Below the pieces are notes generated by a model. That model was not told where the DNA came from, did no database searches, and saw only the letters and a program-made list of their open reading frames with translations. Shown in pieces: positions 11,895 to 24,000 of a stretch of 64,000 nt of DNA. The first letter of the stretch is position 1, and each line of letters opens with the position of its first letter. Position numbers and translations under genes: made by a program. Where the stretch lies: positions 4,030,001 through 4,094,000 of the forward strand of contig JACONQ010000001.1 in the NCBI GenBank assembly GCA_014281115.1. The letters are read 5' to 3'. The DNA is from Laburnicola sp. R22_1 (taxonomy: Eukaryota; Ascomycota; Dothideomycetes; Pleosporales; Didymosphaeriaceae).

Positions 11895-13404
11895 TCTGGT
11901 TGCTTAAGAGGCAGAGTCCTGCCCTTTATTTGACGCCGTTTCTGGTTTTTGAGAGTCTCTCGTAGGCCTTGATTTTCATGCTCTAGGAGCTGCTTTTGTA
12001 CAGAGATTGAGTGTACAGTGCGACTCAGCTTCTTGGCCTCATTAGTGCCCCCTGTATTAACAACAACCTTCAAAAGCCGATTAATTTTGCGCCAATCTGA
12101 CGCGCTGAGTACTGACGTAGAGCTCTCGCGCGATCTCTGCTCTGGAGACTCATCTCTGTCAAATCGACTGAGGATAGGCGTAGGATCTGGCGGCCAGATA
12201 CCTGTACACTCAAAAGCTTTGGTGATTAATTGCGGCGTAACTGATGTCGTCCAGGCCCTCCAGAATAGCGTAAAGAAGTCTCTTTTGGCGATTGTTGATA
12301 GCCCCTGACTCCTATATAGATATGCGGAGAGCTCATTGGAGTAGGCGGCAGAGAGAGACTTGAACACGCAGACGCCTAGAGGCTGCAGCGTATGGGTAGC
12401 ATGAGGGGGAAATATCGCAAGGAGGATCTTGTTCTGATTACAGTAGTTGATAAAATCCATAGTAATGTGAGATCCATGCCCATTAAGGACTAGGAGTCGC
12501 TATTGCCGCCGAGCCTTCTCCTTTGTACAGCGATCAAACACCTGTTTGAGCCATTGAAGGCCTATATTATTGTTTGACCATCTAGAGGTTGATAAGGTGA
12601 TAAAGACTCTGTGAGAGTTGACGTTGATTTCCTTAACCCAGCTTGATTGTAGAGTCTCAGCGTTAGATTGATAGATTAGTGATGGATTAACAGTAGATCC
12701 ATCAGCGCATATACATGCGATGAGCGAGATCCACTTACGGCTGCCGTCCTGGATAGATTGCCTTACTTGGCGGCTCTTATATAGAGGCCTATCGAAGATC
12801 CTCTTTGACCTGCCCGTGATACTAAGTAGGAAGCCTTTTTTGTCTATATTGTACGTATGCTGAGGCTCTACGCCATACTTTGTAATTTTCTTGTGTAGAA
12901 GCTTAAAGTAGAGCCTATATTTTGCCCCTGAATTAGCGTTGTGGCGATTGCTATTGATTCTAGTTGTCTATCTTAATATTAAGTCTTTGCTGTTGCGCCT
13001 GACAAAGCGATCAACCCATGATATGCTGACGTCCTTTTTAGCAATAGATATTGCGAAGTTTTGTATTATTTGATGTGTAGGAGGAAGACCACGCTTAGTA
13101 AGGCGTCTTATATACCGTAGGAGCTCCTTTTCTTGTTGTTGGCTGAGATTTCGTTGGTTTCTGCGAGGATCTTGCTGCGCGTATGTAGCGCGTCGGTGCT
13201 GGCGCGTCAAAGTAGATCGTACAACACCAAACTTTTTCGCAATTTCTCTATACGAAAAAGTTTCTCCTGGTCTCCGCGATTCGATTGCTGCTATCGCGGC
13301 CTCGATTCGGTCCATATTGGTGGAGATGCCGCGCGTTGAAGTTGGGGTGTTGCATGGGGGGTGGCGCGTTTTGGTGACGCGGCGCACCAACTGCCAAGGC
13401 ACGG
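11895..13404 (-). mobile_element. Truncated pogo/Fot-like element D
   Basis: The right end reads, on the minus strand, CCGTGCCTTGGCAGTTGG from 13404 inward and is followed by TA (13405-13406), as for elements A and B. The minus strand encodes remnants of a pogo-type transposase. The N-terminus (MDRIEAAIAAIESRRPGE, psq/CENP-B HTH) lies at about 13316-12970. The DDE region with INYCNQNKILLAIFPPHATH and a C-terminal KLSRTVHSISVQ block lies at 12460-11900. Between them the frame is broken by stops. The left end is missing: homology stops around 11891-11897 at a point equivalent to the middle of the tail in A2, and DUF3433 coding sequence begins directly. The element therefore lost its 3' end in a deletion that also removed the end of the host gene. 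Confidence 0.8.
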
Positions 13405-14288
13405 TACAACAAGGCGACTTCGAGTGTTGTTGCATGTTGTGTTGAACCCCCACAACAGGGCGTCCTCAGCGCACGTGGTGGTGATCGTCCGTAACAAACC
13501 TTGAAAGCGACTCCGAACGTTACCGCCAAGTTGATGGTCACTGTCGCCTTCTGTGATCACGAGAGTCGTGTTCAGGTATCACTTGTCGTACATGGCCTTC
13601 TTCGCGACACAGTGTTACGTCGGGTTTCTGTAGGAAAGTTCCTATGTCCGTCGATTAGCTGCGAGTAGGTGAAACTACTGTTAACCTTTAATTTGACCGG
13701 GCAAGTTATCCTTGGACTGGAGTCACGAGTCAGTTTCCTGCTACACCGAAGGAGCGGTTCAAAAGACTGTCCCCGCAATATTCAGAAAATCCGCGGGATC
13801 GACACTGTTCTTGCATTTGGAGCGGGCGAAAAATCAGCGCACTTCAAGTTTAAGGTAGCAAGACAACTCACTCATCCTCTACCTGTCGCTTAACCTTTGT
13901 CTAATTACAGAGTACCTACATACCGAAAGTTCTCCCACCGAACGAGTATGGTCCATAACGCCCATTATTCATGACCATGTATGTGTTTATGAGGATAAAC
14001 TGGCGGTTTTACTAGGCTAGATTGAGAGTCTTTCAGAGTTGGGAACATGTTCAATGCCTGCGGTGTTCACTTTGGCACTGATAGGGTGTAATCAGCGTTC
14101 AGAAGTCAACGTGGATGCGTGTTGCCATTAGGTGGCTGTTTTGTTGAGCTGCAAGAAGGCATAAAATCTGGTAAAACGTCAAAGTCGTGCCGTCCCTCCT
14201 GGCTCAACAAGATCTGCCATTCAACTAGGCATGTCGTATTTACCAGACAATCCGACGCTCATACCGATATATGCTTCCCACTATCCTT
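13405..14288. other. Intergenic, no gene seen
   Basis: I looked here for the missing C-terminus of the DUF3433 protein (expected just downstream of the transposon) and did not find a convincing continuation. Only short frames are present. Confidence 0.4.
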
Positions 14289-15210
14289 TTATATCGTCGT
14301 CACTTCCAGGTTTCTCACCGAGTACGTCGTATCTATCATGGTGTCAGCACCATCCGCCTACATCATCTCGTGGAGCTCTATGATCACTTACTTGAGTTTG
14401 GTCCCGGTTTCCCACTACTGCCTTCCATCTGCAGATTGATTATACTATCAAATCTTAGTACCGCAATCTCCTAATTGCATACCTATCAGGCACAAAGAGC
14501 AAATGCACTCACAGATACAGCGGCTTTCCCACATAGTCTTTCCCGTAATGCGTCGTAACCTCAACTCCATCCATCCAGTACTTGACTTGCGCATCTTTCC
14601 CATTGCCGCGGTCTCGTACCTGGCATTTGATGTCGTGAAAGTTGCCTGGACTGGGATAGGTCACGTCCTTTGTCTGCACGACCGAACTTGTGTTGAAGGT
14701 GTTGAAACTAGATAAAGCGATGAGTATATTTTGTACTTCTTTTTATGCAATTTCTCACCTGATTTTACCACTACCCTTCCACTCCGCCATATCCACCTCT
14801 GGCGGCCACCCATTCACAGCCGTGAGCCAGAAAGCAGGCCACGTCCCCTTTGCCGTCGTCGCTTGGAAACTTCCTGTAAATATAAACCCACCACCAGTGG
14901 GAATAGTAAAATGCTGCTTAGCGAAGACGGCGCCCGATAGGTAGTTGATGGCTATCTGATTGCTGCCATGGCTCGCAGGCGGTTGGCCAGTGACGGGCTG
15001 TGCGGTCAGGGTCAAAGTGCCGGGCGTGGCGATCTTAACGTGCGATGGGGCCATTCGTGCACCGCCATTGTGGTCGGTGCCCCATGGGTAATTGTACGAA
15101 AAGTATTGCGTGAGTGAGGTTGTGGAGTCGAAGACGGACTTGGGGATTAGAGCTGCGGCGGTGGAGAGCGTGGGAAGGAGGAGGGCTGCGGATAGAGAGA
15201 CGAAGTGCAT
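14289..15210 (-). CDS. GH16-family secreted glucanase-like protein
   Basis: Four exons (15210-14759, 14707-14513, 14444-14392, 14332-14289) join into an exact 247-codon frame. The three introns have GT/AG borders, one with a TACTAAG branch site. The start at 15210 was chosen because MHFVSLSAALLLPTLSTAAA is a clear signal peptide; an in-frame upstream Met would bury it. The core has a concanavalin A-like fold pattern and the GH16 catalytic signature EVDMAE, with the nucleophile at Glu138, Asp140 and acid/base at Glu143. Downstream blocks VKYWMDGVEV, IINLQMEGSSG and TTYSVRNLEV fit the family's outer strands. Such enzymes hydrolyse or transglycosylate beta-1,3(4)-glucans in cell walls. The exact substrate cannot be told. 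No GPI signal or CBM is seen. All catalytic residues are present. Confidence 0.9.
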
Positions 15211-15514
15211 GGTGAGGGACGACAGACACAAAGGATCGAGTGTTGCGCAATGGAACAATGTTCGGAAGCGAACATAAGCCGTGTTCATGGAGTATCCAGG
15301 TATATAACTTGTTTAGCATGACCCTCAGATCCACCGCGCATCTTGACTCGATTTGTTGTTTCTGCATAAATCGTTTCCTTCGGCTGGTGGAGTGATGTGG
15401 TTCCTGTAACGGCAGCGTGGTTTCGCATAGACAAACCCTGGGGAACCTGGTCATTTCACGCCCAGTAGACCAATGAGCGATGCGCACTTCGCCAGAACAG
15501 GAAGCCAGGCAATC
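15211..15514. other. Promoter-side spacer of the GH16 gene
   Basis: About 300 bp between the GH16 start codon and the TA flank of transposon C1. No gene. It probably contains the GH16 promoter, so C1 sits just upstream of it. Confidence 0.4.
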
Positions 15515-15516
15515 TA

Positions 15517-17300
15517 AGCTAGCCGATACGTAAGCTGGCCACCCGGGTAAGCTGGCCACCCCACCAAAACGCGACGCCTGCACAAAACATACAATTTCTC
15601 AGCAACGCTACTTATAATTGCTATTGACTACACATAGATTCAAGCGCTGCAGCTGCTGTAGCTATATTAGCTGTTTCTGAGGTGCTTGATACAGTAGATC
15701 TACGTGGTTGAGCTGCTGAAGCCTTAGCTGCGCGCATAGCCTCCCTAATACTCTCTACCTCTGCAAAGCATTGATTTGGGTCTACTCGAACGCGCTTACG
15801 CTGACGCTGAGAGGTAGATATCTCTAGCTGCTGCTCAAGTCGTCTTTTCTCTGCTTCTAGGCCTGCAGCTCTAGTATTTGCAGCTGCTAGAGCCTTACCT
15901 GCTTTCTGTAGGAGTAGCCGGGTTGTACAACCTAGATTCTCGACGCTCTGGACGCTGCGCTGCGCTATATAGAGATCGCGAGGACCCTAAGGAGTAGAGA
16001 GGAAGCTCTAGAGCTGCTGTTGAGGCTGCTGCTGACGTGTAGGCGTAGTAGGCCTCTGAGAGACCTGCGACGAGCTAAGCACGTGATTAATGTTGAATGG
16101 GGAGATACTAGATGCCTGCTAGCTAGCTCGAATCACACGCTCTGTAAAGCCTTCCTCCCTAGCTTGATAATAGCAGGTGATAAAGCGCTCCTTCTTAACA
16201 GGCGCAGCGTCGTCAAGTGATGCGAGCTCCTGGATCTGACGTCTGTAACTAGACTTGATCACAGAGAAAGGAGCGAGATCTAGAGGCTGTAGGACGTGTG
16301 AGGTGTGCGCAGGTAGATATAGGAGCTGTATACAATGCAGCCAGAGCCATAGAAAGTCTATATCAATATGGCTGCCGTGACCGTCGAGTATCAGGAGCCT
16401 GTGCTAGCCATTAGATACAGCCGTCTCAGGTATAAATATACGCTGCAGCCACTCTACACCTATCGCTTTCAACGTCCATCCGTTCTCAGAGGTTGTATAG
16501 ATCCAGTCAGGTACGTAGGACGAGGAGAACCATGTTGTCTGTAGGCTCTGGCCCTTGAAGATGACCGCGCAGCGTAGCTTCTGTCCTGTCGCAGATACAC
16601 ACTCGATTATAGAGACCCACTCGCGATTCTCTAAAGATCGTATATAAGCCTTCTTTTTCTGACTACTAGAGAGTACTCTAGTGTTAGTACATACCCCTAG
16701 AGCAACGCCAGTCTCATCCATATTGTATGTATTCTCCGCCTGTATGTTGAGCCGCCGTCGAGTCTGCTCATAGAGCTCTAGGAACGCGCGTAGCTGCAGT
16801 GTTGCTGCATCAGCTCTCTAAGCCTCTAGCTTTCTGCCAACTACAGAGGCAACGCGTGGCTGGCGCCGGAGGAAGTGTGAGAGCCAGAGCTTGCCAACAG
16901 GCTGGTTGTCGCCATTCATACGCAGAATTCGATTCGCCATTTCTCGAGCGCGAGCGTGCGAGGGAGGGCAGGCGCGTGCGTCTTCTTCGAGGATCCAGTC
17001 TACTAGGAAGTCCTCCTGTAGAGGAGTCAGACGCTGCCGGTGTTGGTGACTGACGCGTCGGTTTTGTACGCCATTGATGCGCGTCGATAGGGTCGATCGA
17101 GGAACACCGTACGCGGTAGCCGCAGCGCGATGACTAGAATAAATGCCTGCATTGAAATCCCTGATAGCTGATTGTATAGCATGCTCACGGGCGTCCATAT
17201 TAATGAGCGTTGTGGAGAGATGTGGCGTGTTTTGTGCAGGTGTCGCGTTTTGGTGGGGTGGCCAGCTTACCCGGGTGGCCAGCTTACGTATCGGCTAGCT
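15517..17300 (-). mobile_element. Pogo-like DNA transposon C1 (1784 bp)
   Basis: Near-perfect inverted repeats of about 70 bp start AGCTAGCCGATACGTAAGCT at 15517 and mirror at 17300. The flanks are TA on both sides (15515-15516, 17301-17302). GTAAGCTGGCCACCC is repeated directly 17 bp apart inside each inverted repeat (15530 and 15547). The minus strand carries transposase pieces. An N-terminal HTH/CENP-B region from MDAREHAIQSAIRDF at 17198 includes PPSHARAREMANRILRMNGD. A DDE region follows at about 16721-16404 (MDETGVALG, REWVSIIECVSATGQKLR). In-frame stops, for example between VGRKLEA and the next block near 16817, break it, so the copy looks non-autonomous. Confidence 0.9.
16404..17198 (-). 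pseudogene. Decayed pogo-type transposase of C1
   Basis: Two open blocks in the expected order carry the DNA-binding half (17198-16818) and the start of the DDE half (16721-16404). They are separated by an in-frame TAG. The DNA-binding half is very close to the corresponding part of element C2. The later DDE motifs (LDGHGSHID-like, near 16370) are followed by further stops. Confidence 0.75.
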
Positions 17301-17302
17301 TA

Positions 17303-19435
17303 AGTAAACACATTAAATGAAGAACGCCCCGTACGATTCGCGTAAAATTATTCAGGTCTGGGAAGGATAACGAACATGGAAACGATCTGAGCGTGCTCAT
17401 ACGGGCGCTGCAGCGACGACAACTGGAAGGTCATGTTGCTGTCAGATGATAGGAAGTGGTCTTTAGGCGCTCAGTGAATTTTTCACTACTCTTATTAGCA
17501 CGACTTTTCCAGAGTGGCAAGGCTTTGCCATTCAGCTTTCTGTTTGCGTTGAATGTTACTTCGATGTAACCCTTGACAATCTCCGCACCTATGTGTTTTC
17601 TTAACTAATGGTTGCTTTGCCAAAAGATGAAAAGACGCCCCGGGCTGAGCATTGTTCCATGGATCTAAGATGGGAGGGAAACTCACCCTTTGGTCTAACT
17701 TCGGATTGTGGCTAGCACAATTGGATGATGCTTGTATTAATGATTGATATCCATACCAGAGAGTCGTCAGTACTTCACAATGCTACCTACATTAGCAAAG
17801 GGACCTACTGTGCAAAGAGTATTCGCAACTTAATCACAGTGAGCTCAGCTCACTTACAAATTCAAATCTGTAATAAGAACTAAGAAAAAGCAATTCAACC
17901 CACCGTCTTGTCAACTGGGAAGTGAGAGGTTCACATTCGACCATCTTCCTCTCTCGTGCCGCGCCCCTCAGCTTTTCGCCGAAAATGCATCTCGCACGCC
18001 GCTCTCAGTGCCACTTTGAAGAGGATATGTGGCACCGCTAAGTCGAAGAACACTCCCCACTGATATTGCATCGTAGTCATCATGCTAATTTCCGCAGGTA
18101 GTGTTTCCAAACGGTGAGTAGCATTGTCCGGTTTCAGTAGCGTAACACTGCATTTCTGTGAAGTATTGGCAGCGGTTGGGGTGCAGACCACTAGATGCGG
18201 CATTCTGAAAGGCTTTCCCAGAGCTGCTACCCCACTATCATGGGTTGCTGTTGCCGAAGAATGGGTTTCGGCCATATGTCGGAGATGGCGAGCAAGGCCG
18301 AGAAGAAAAGCCGGTGAGCGCGCATCCCCTTAAGGAACAACCACTGAAGTTGGAAGCCGCGCGGCTTGACATTTTTCCATAGCGCAATATGATGTGGTTA
18401 CACCGAAGATGGGCATCTGTAGTGTTTCCATCGGACCCGTTCCGCCTCTTTCTAGGCAACTCGGGTATAGAGAACGGTTAACGTCCGCTCGATTCCAACT
18501 CTTTTAGCATAGATCCTATCCATATGATGAATGGTCCGGGAAGCTGAAGGAAGATAACACTCCGTCCGCGCATCTATCCTCGAGATTCTGTCGCCAAGAG
18601 CGCTGGGGCCGGACATTGAGAGGTTAACGATCAATAATGATTCCCGCTCAACCGTTTTTCATGACGGTGTTTGATCCGGGATAGGCGACTATCAAATATG
18701 GTGTCCCACTGGACGCTTCCGCTCTCTGCTGGTTTTCTGGAATATTTGGCGCTTTTCTTCTACATGTTTTGGCTGCTAAGTTCCGAGGCATGCCGTAGTC
18801 TCGTGCGTAACCGTAGAGTTTTGACTTGGTTCTCCAGACAGAACTGCCGTATTTGAATAGACGGAGAGCGAGGTCCCGGGAGCGAAGGAAGCGTGTGCGT
18901 GGCCTCGGCCTTCAGACAATCTCCTAGTGGGGAAGATGATGCCCTAAACGTCGGCGAACGACTGTATCCGCTGCAAAGCTCACGTAGTGCGCCCATGCAG
19001 TCTCGCTCAGTATTGGGAGGGAATTGAGCGAGATGCGGCGGAGTCTGGAGAGTGCACGGATGGACGTCAGACTTACACCTGCCTTATTCCGGCAAGGCCA
19101 CTCGCTTCCGGGCTGCGCCTTGCCTTGTTTGCGACGGGACCCCGGTGCTCATCTTCCACCCCAACCGCCTCGAATCTGGATTATTGCAGGTAGGCCAGAT
19201 ATGCAGTGTCCGTAGCCCACGGACATGCCGTTTCCTGCTACATTCAGCGACTCCAATGTACCAAGAGGCCTGCCTGTGCGCTACCCCCATGGTTTCACCG
19301 GCATGCCCAGAACCTGAACACCGTGACCGAAGAAAATGGCGGCACTGTGCGTGCTCTTCATGAAGTTTTTCCCATACTTTTCTTGATGTTTAGACGTAGC
19401 ATTAATTTTCCCGCTCCGTAGCCATCGAGGCGGAT
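17303..19435. other. 2.1 kb without a supportable gene
   Basis: Several short frames occur on both strands. A Cys-containing stretch near 18960-19090 (DCIRCKAH) faintly recalls a zinc-binding motif but does not fit Zn2Cys6 spacing. Nothing here can be assigned. Confidence 0.35.
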
Positions 19436-20677
19436 ATGTCGTCGAATTACAGTCGTGGTATCCTGGTATGTTCTACACCTGTTACCTCACCCCACCATGT
19501 ATGCTAACCGTGACTAGGCCACTGTCTGGGTTGTGACTGGCCTTGCCACCATTTCACTAAGTGCTCGACTCTACACGCGGTACTGGCGCTTCTCCAAGTT
19601 CTACTGGGATGACGCCTTTGTCATTGCGGGCTGGGTGTTTGCCGTGAGTTGCTCCCGAACACATAAACCATTAGAGTCACAAACTGATGGTACACGAAAA
19701 TACCAGCTACCAATGTCTGCACAATTGACACTCGCGCGCAAAAAAGACACAGCACTGTTCACAGGCTACCAAAACATCTTCCTTACTCGCCCTATTACCC
19801 TGCTGTTCTTCTACAACAGCCTATGGGCTATCAAAATATCTTTCCTGATATTCTTTCGACGTATTGGCGTCAGAGCCTTGCCCGCTGTCAGGAAATACTG
19901 GACCGTTGTCTTCTTTCTTACAGTAGCGGCTTACTTCGGCGCTTGGCTTCTGAATCCCTACGACTGTTGGGTGAAGAAGGGCTTGACTACCTGTGACCGC
20001 GATCCCGCCGTAGCAAGGTTCACGCCGATCTCGCTGAGTCTTACGACTGTATTCGACGTCGTCACAGATTGCCTCAGTCAGTCTTTCCAGTACTTTGGCT
20101 TAGTCTAGTGCTAACTTAAAGAAGTCATTGCGATCCCTTTCGCCATACTCACTCATTTGCGCATTACCCGCCGCCAGAAACTGATCCTGTACGCCTTGTT
20201 CTCGGTCGAAATAATAATCATTGCTGTTGCTATCGTCCGCGTCGTCATCGCTGCGTACGGGATATCGTCCAACTTTCAGTTCCAAATCACTGTGCTGTTG
20301 TTTCTCTCGCACGTCGAGGCCAACACAGGTAATTACATACGTTTATCGCGCATAGAGATAGCTTGGTTACTAAACTTTATCTAGCTATCATTGTTGCATG
20401 CGCTGGCACTTTGCGCAGTCCCTTCACCCAGAGAGAGGATCGCGTAGGAGAAGCAGCGCCATGGGACAGCCGACCTCCAAACCACCAGATCGTACGACCA
20501 CAACGAGGGAATACGACATATGTAACGAGCTCGTCTTTACCTCAAAAAATTTCAGACGACGAGACAGTCCTTACTAGTATGGATGGTATGGATTCTCGCC
20601 AAGTTCAACAACCTCCAAAACCATACGAGACAGATGCACCCCTAGATCTAGGCCATCTGCTGAAAAGAGAGAAGTGA
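19436..20677 (+). CDS. PTH11-like / rhodopsin-fold integral membrane protein
   Basis: Five exons (19436-19465, 19518-19643, 19707-20076, 20122-20328, 20385-20677) give an exact 341-residue frame. Introns carry ATGCTAAC and GTGCTAAC branch sites. The protein has the hallmarks of the fungal rhodopsin-domain family. A first TM leads into ARLYTRYWR, then WDDAFVIAGW in TM2, GYQNIFLTRPI before TM3, KISFLIFFRRIG, then AYFGAWLLNPYDCW, LRITRRQKLILYALF, and the final HVEANTAIIVACAGTLRSPF helix. A cytosolic tail rich in Ser, Pro and acidic residues follows. Members include PTH11-related receptors and SAT4-like proteins. No CFEM domain precedes the helices. Ligand and role are unknown. The intron at 19644-19706 is a multiple of three, so retention would stay in frame. 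Confidence 0.82.
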
Positions 20678-21078
20678 GAAAAAATTCGGTCCCGTTTCCT
20701 ATCGGTACGAGTTGAATATTAGAAGGACACCAATTAAAGAGTCTTATCGACAGTTGCGCAATAGAGTATTGGAAAATGCGAATCACTCCAAAAATTGGCG
20801 TCCACACCTTACTCACCCAAGTGCTATGGATTAGAAAAGTGTCTCTACCGACCCTGACGCGGCTGCGCTTATTCGATCCGCACTGTCGAAGGAAGATAAG
20901 GCATACGAATGCAGGATTCAATGTCGCCCCAGGGCCGGTCAGCTTACGAACAACCGAGTTGCCAAAGCCTAGATGGATCTGTCTTTGTATTATCAACCGT
21001 GGCTATCAAGGATACAGGGGAGGATGTTCGAACGGTCTAGAAGGAAATGCGGTGCAATCGAAGAAGACCGCAGTGACC
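20678..21078. other. Spacer before the hAT element
   Basis: About 400 bp with no gene. It ends at the 8-bp target site TAAGCACC (21079-21086) used by the hAT transposon. Confidence 0.4.
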
Positions 21079-21086
21079 TAAGCACC

Positions 21087-24000
21087 CAGTGCTTGCAACA
21101 GTCCGTATTACGGACGGTTTGAGCCCACTACGGTTACGTTACGGTTGCTAGCCATTACTGTACGGACGTTACGGCGGAGAGGTCTATACGGTACCGGTAG
21201 TAAGCCGTAATGATCAATTTGAGCCTTCTATGGTGAAATTACGGCCAGAAATAATATACAATTGTCCTAATTAGGAAGGAGGTATAAGTTGCGCGTCGTC
21301 CAGAGCTCCGTCGTCGTCGTCGACTGCTAGAGGTGCGTCCTCCTTGCGATTTATATAAGAAGTCAAGTCCTTGAGGTAACTCGGGACGACGTCTCTCGTC
21401 AGCCAGTTCTTTTGGAGTTGACAAGCTTCAATTGTGGCCAGGGATAGTGAATTCCGATCGCAGGTGACTGTGCGTTTGGCGGACGAGAAGCACCGCTCGC
21501 AGTCGCAGGACGTTGCTGGCACAGAGAGGTGATCCATCGCCACTTTGTAGAGTATCGGGAACCTTGTTTGACCGACTTCTGTCCACCAACGGTGCGGATC
21601 GTCTAGTAATTCTGATAGACGTTGGTCTTGGCTGGCGAGGTGCAGGTCTTCGAGTATACTCTCGTTGTAATCCTCCAGCTGGGAGCTCTGTTTCTGCCGC
21701 TTGCGCTGCTTCGTGCCAGCGAGAAGCATGGGGTCCACCCACATTGTACGTTGTCGGCGAGCGCTCGATTTGTACGCTCCTGGGACTTTGCGCATGGCGT
21801 CCACGTCGTCCGGTAAGCCGTCATCGTCCTCCGTCAATTGTTCTGCTGCCAAATAGGTGGCAAAGGTGACCTCGAGCGACTTCTTTGCCTTCCGAATCCA
21901 CTATGGGTGATGAGACCAGTGCGTCTGGAACCAACATAGGCGCAGGCGTGGATGTAGAGCTGTCGCGACGCAGTACAGTGATGGCTCGGGATTAATTACC
22001 AGCCGTATAAAATATGTAATCAGCTTCTCCATGGCGAAGGCGACACCGTTTTGCAGGTATTGCGACTGCCCGTAGTACTCGTACAGAGGCACGTCGTTGG
22101 TGAGGACTTCGTAGATTTCTTGGAGGTTGAACACCGTCTGCCAGAGACTGCCAAATCCAGAGCTGCCGGCGTTGCCTTCGAGCGACTTGCAGTTCTCATG
22201 AAAAAATTATAAGATGTTGCAAATGACAGAGACTTCGTCCCAGTTGTTGTCTGACAGTCCGTCAGTGTGTGGATCGTAATTGCCGTCGGCTAGGGCGTTG
22301 TCATCGCGTAGGTGTTTGGTGTAGAGTTGAATCGCCTTCCGCAACTTCAGGCAGCGCAGCAACATGGCGTAGGTGCTGTGCCACCGGATCCCGCCGTCCT
22401 TTATTAAATTGAGTGTGGAGAAATTGTAGAGCTTGTTGTTGTTAAGAGCTTGCTGTTGTAAGCTTATAAAAAGGCGTTGACGTTTATAGAATGCGCAGAC
22501 CGAGTTAACGAAGTTGTGCAGCTTGCTAATAACGCCTTTCTCCTAGAACATAAGATATTGTTCTGCGGGCGACGCGCGCGATAATTCGAGTTTAAATTTG
22601 CTCAGACCTTAGCCATATATAAGAGACTTTGTAATAAGGTTTATTATATGTCTAGCGCACTGAATTTGGTGTTGTGGTCTGACGTAGAGCTCTTCCTTGG
22701 CGAGGTCGTTGATGCCGGCAAGGAACGTCTCATTATTATTCGCGGCATTGTTGGCGACGAAATAGTGGATATTTCGAGCAAAGTCGTACTCCTGAGCAAC
22801 TTGATAGATAATAGACGCTTGCGCGGCGCCTGTGTGGTCGCAGAAAAGAGCGCGAAAAGCGATAAGTATGTCGTGTTGATGGTGGAGAGAATCTGGAGAA
22901 GGTGCGGGTTAGCGGTGTGGATTTCTTTAGTGCCACTAACTCCGGTAAATCCGGCCGGGCCAACTGTTAATCCGGGTCTTGGCGCAACTTACCAACAAAG
23001 TGCGCAACAACTCTAAGAAAGTCCACATTGTTTGGCGACGTCTAGATATTGCAACTTATACTTATTTTGCTCCACGCCGCGCGTAAAAGCAACCTCACTA
23101 CCTCCTTTCTCTCCTCTAGCGCTTTCTTCACGTACCCAGAAAGTGTATTACCGCTGTTTAGCAGCCCGCGCAGTAGGTTAATTCGATTCCACGTTAACAA
23201 GCCTCTGCTGCCCGCCGAAGTCGCCATCACGAAGCTTAAATCGTGGAGCATTACCCAGTCAACGTACGACTTGAGAAGCTCTACTTCTTGCCATGGCGAA
23301 TGAGAAACAGTCGAATTGGCGCCCGCAGCTTTCTTAAACGGATCTGACAACATACTGGCAGCCAGCGGCATAAGACCTTTGTTGGGGTCAATATTGTGCA
23401 CCTTCTGCGGGTGCCCCACAATATGAGCTATGCCAGAGTTGATGTCCCAGAGGCACGCAGCTGTTCTACTTGTATGGCATTTCTCACACAAAAAGAACAC
23501 CTTCTTACTAACACCATTGTCCTGTAGGTAAACGATATCTGCTCTATATCGCCATATTAATGCCGGTTTTCAGCCGCCTAGCGACTTCGACTTATGCTGC
23601 ACGCGGTAACCGAGCCGCGCACCCACGAGCTTTGTTCTGCTATGCCAGAGGTTGTTCCAATTAATATTTAACTCCCTGCCAGAATTGCGGCCAACTAGAT
23701 AATTGTAGGAAGCTTATACGGCCGGCGACGACGAGCGCGAGGAGCTGGCCGATGCCAGAGCGCTGCGAGCGGCAGAGGCATAATGGGGTGTCGGCGTTGA
23801 TGGCTGCGACGTCTCTGTCAACTGGGACGCGCGCGTACTTCGTGAGTTGACCCACGAGCTCATCATAATGGCGATGGTGACCAAGGTAAAGAAGCTGATT
23901 TTTGTATAAGAAACAGGGCAAAAAGATAGTCAGGAGTCGAAACTCCGCATTCGCACGATGTGGGTATATCCTACGCCCAAAGCAGTCCGGATCTGCCACA

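Larger units (their letters stand above)
7393..11895 (+). pseudogene. DUF3433-type multi-pass membrane protein, disrupted and 3'-truncated
   Basis: Exons: 7393-7564, 7612-7948, 8010-8560, 8640-9711, 9766-10406 and 10537 to about 11895. All junctions have good GT/AG and CTAAC-like signals. The product resembles the large fungal DUF3433 proteins of unknown function. It has a Ser/Pro-rich start, TM segments (FLILPIAATFSFGIILACL, NILALLIISPLSSALL, LFALGAFLVLVLVTLLIL, WILFLVALGSTLCQILTVS, YLSAAIVIWLMATTAIVSC), the LLQPYISMS block and N-glycosylation-rich loops. Three lesions are visible. A tandem 10-bp repeat near 8951-8978 shifts the frame by +1; removing one unit restores it. A second frame change lies between about 10320 and 10355. 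The C-terminus after RNVELIS is replaced by transposon remnant D, giving a chimeric stop at 11933. Assembly error could explain the frameshifts, but not the truncation. Confidence 0.75.

Noticed and set aside
18950..19100. Possible zinc-cluster motif (DCIRCKAH)
   Set aside because: The Cys spacing does not continue as CxxCxxxxxxC...CxxC, and the surrounding frame has no other regulatory-protein feature.
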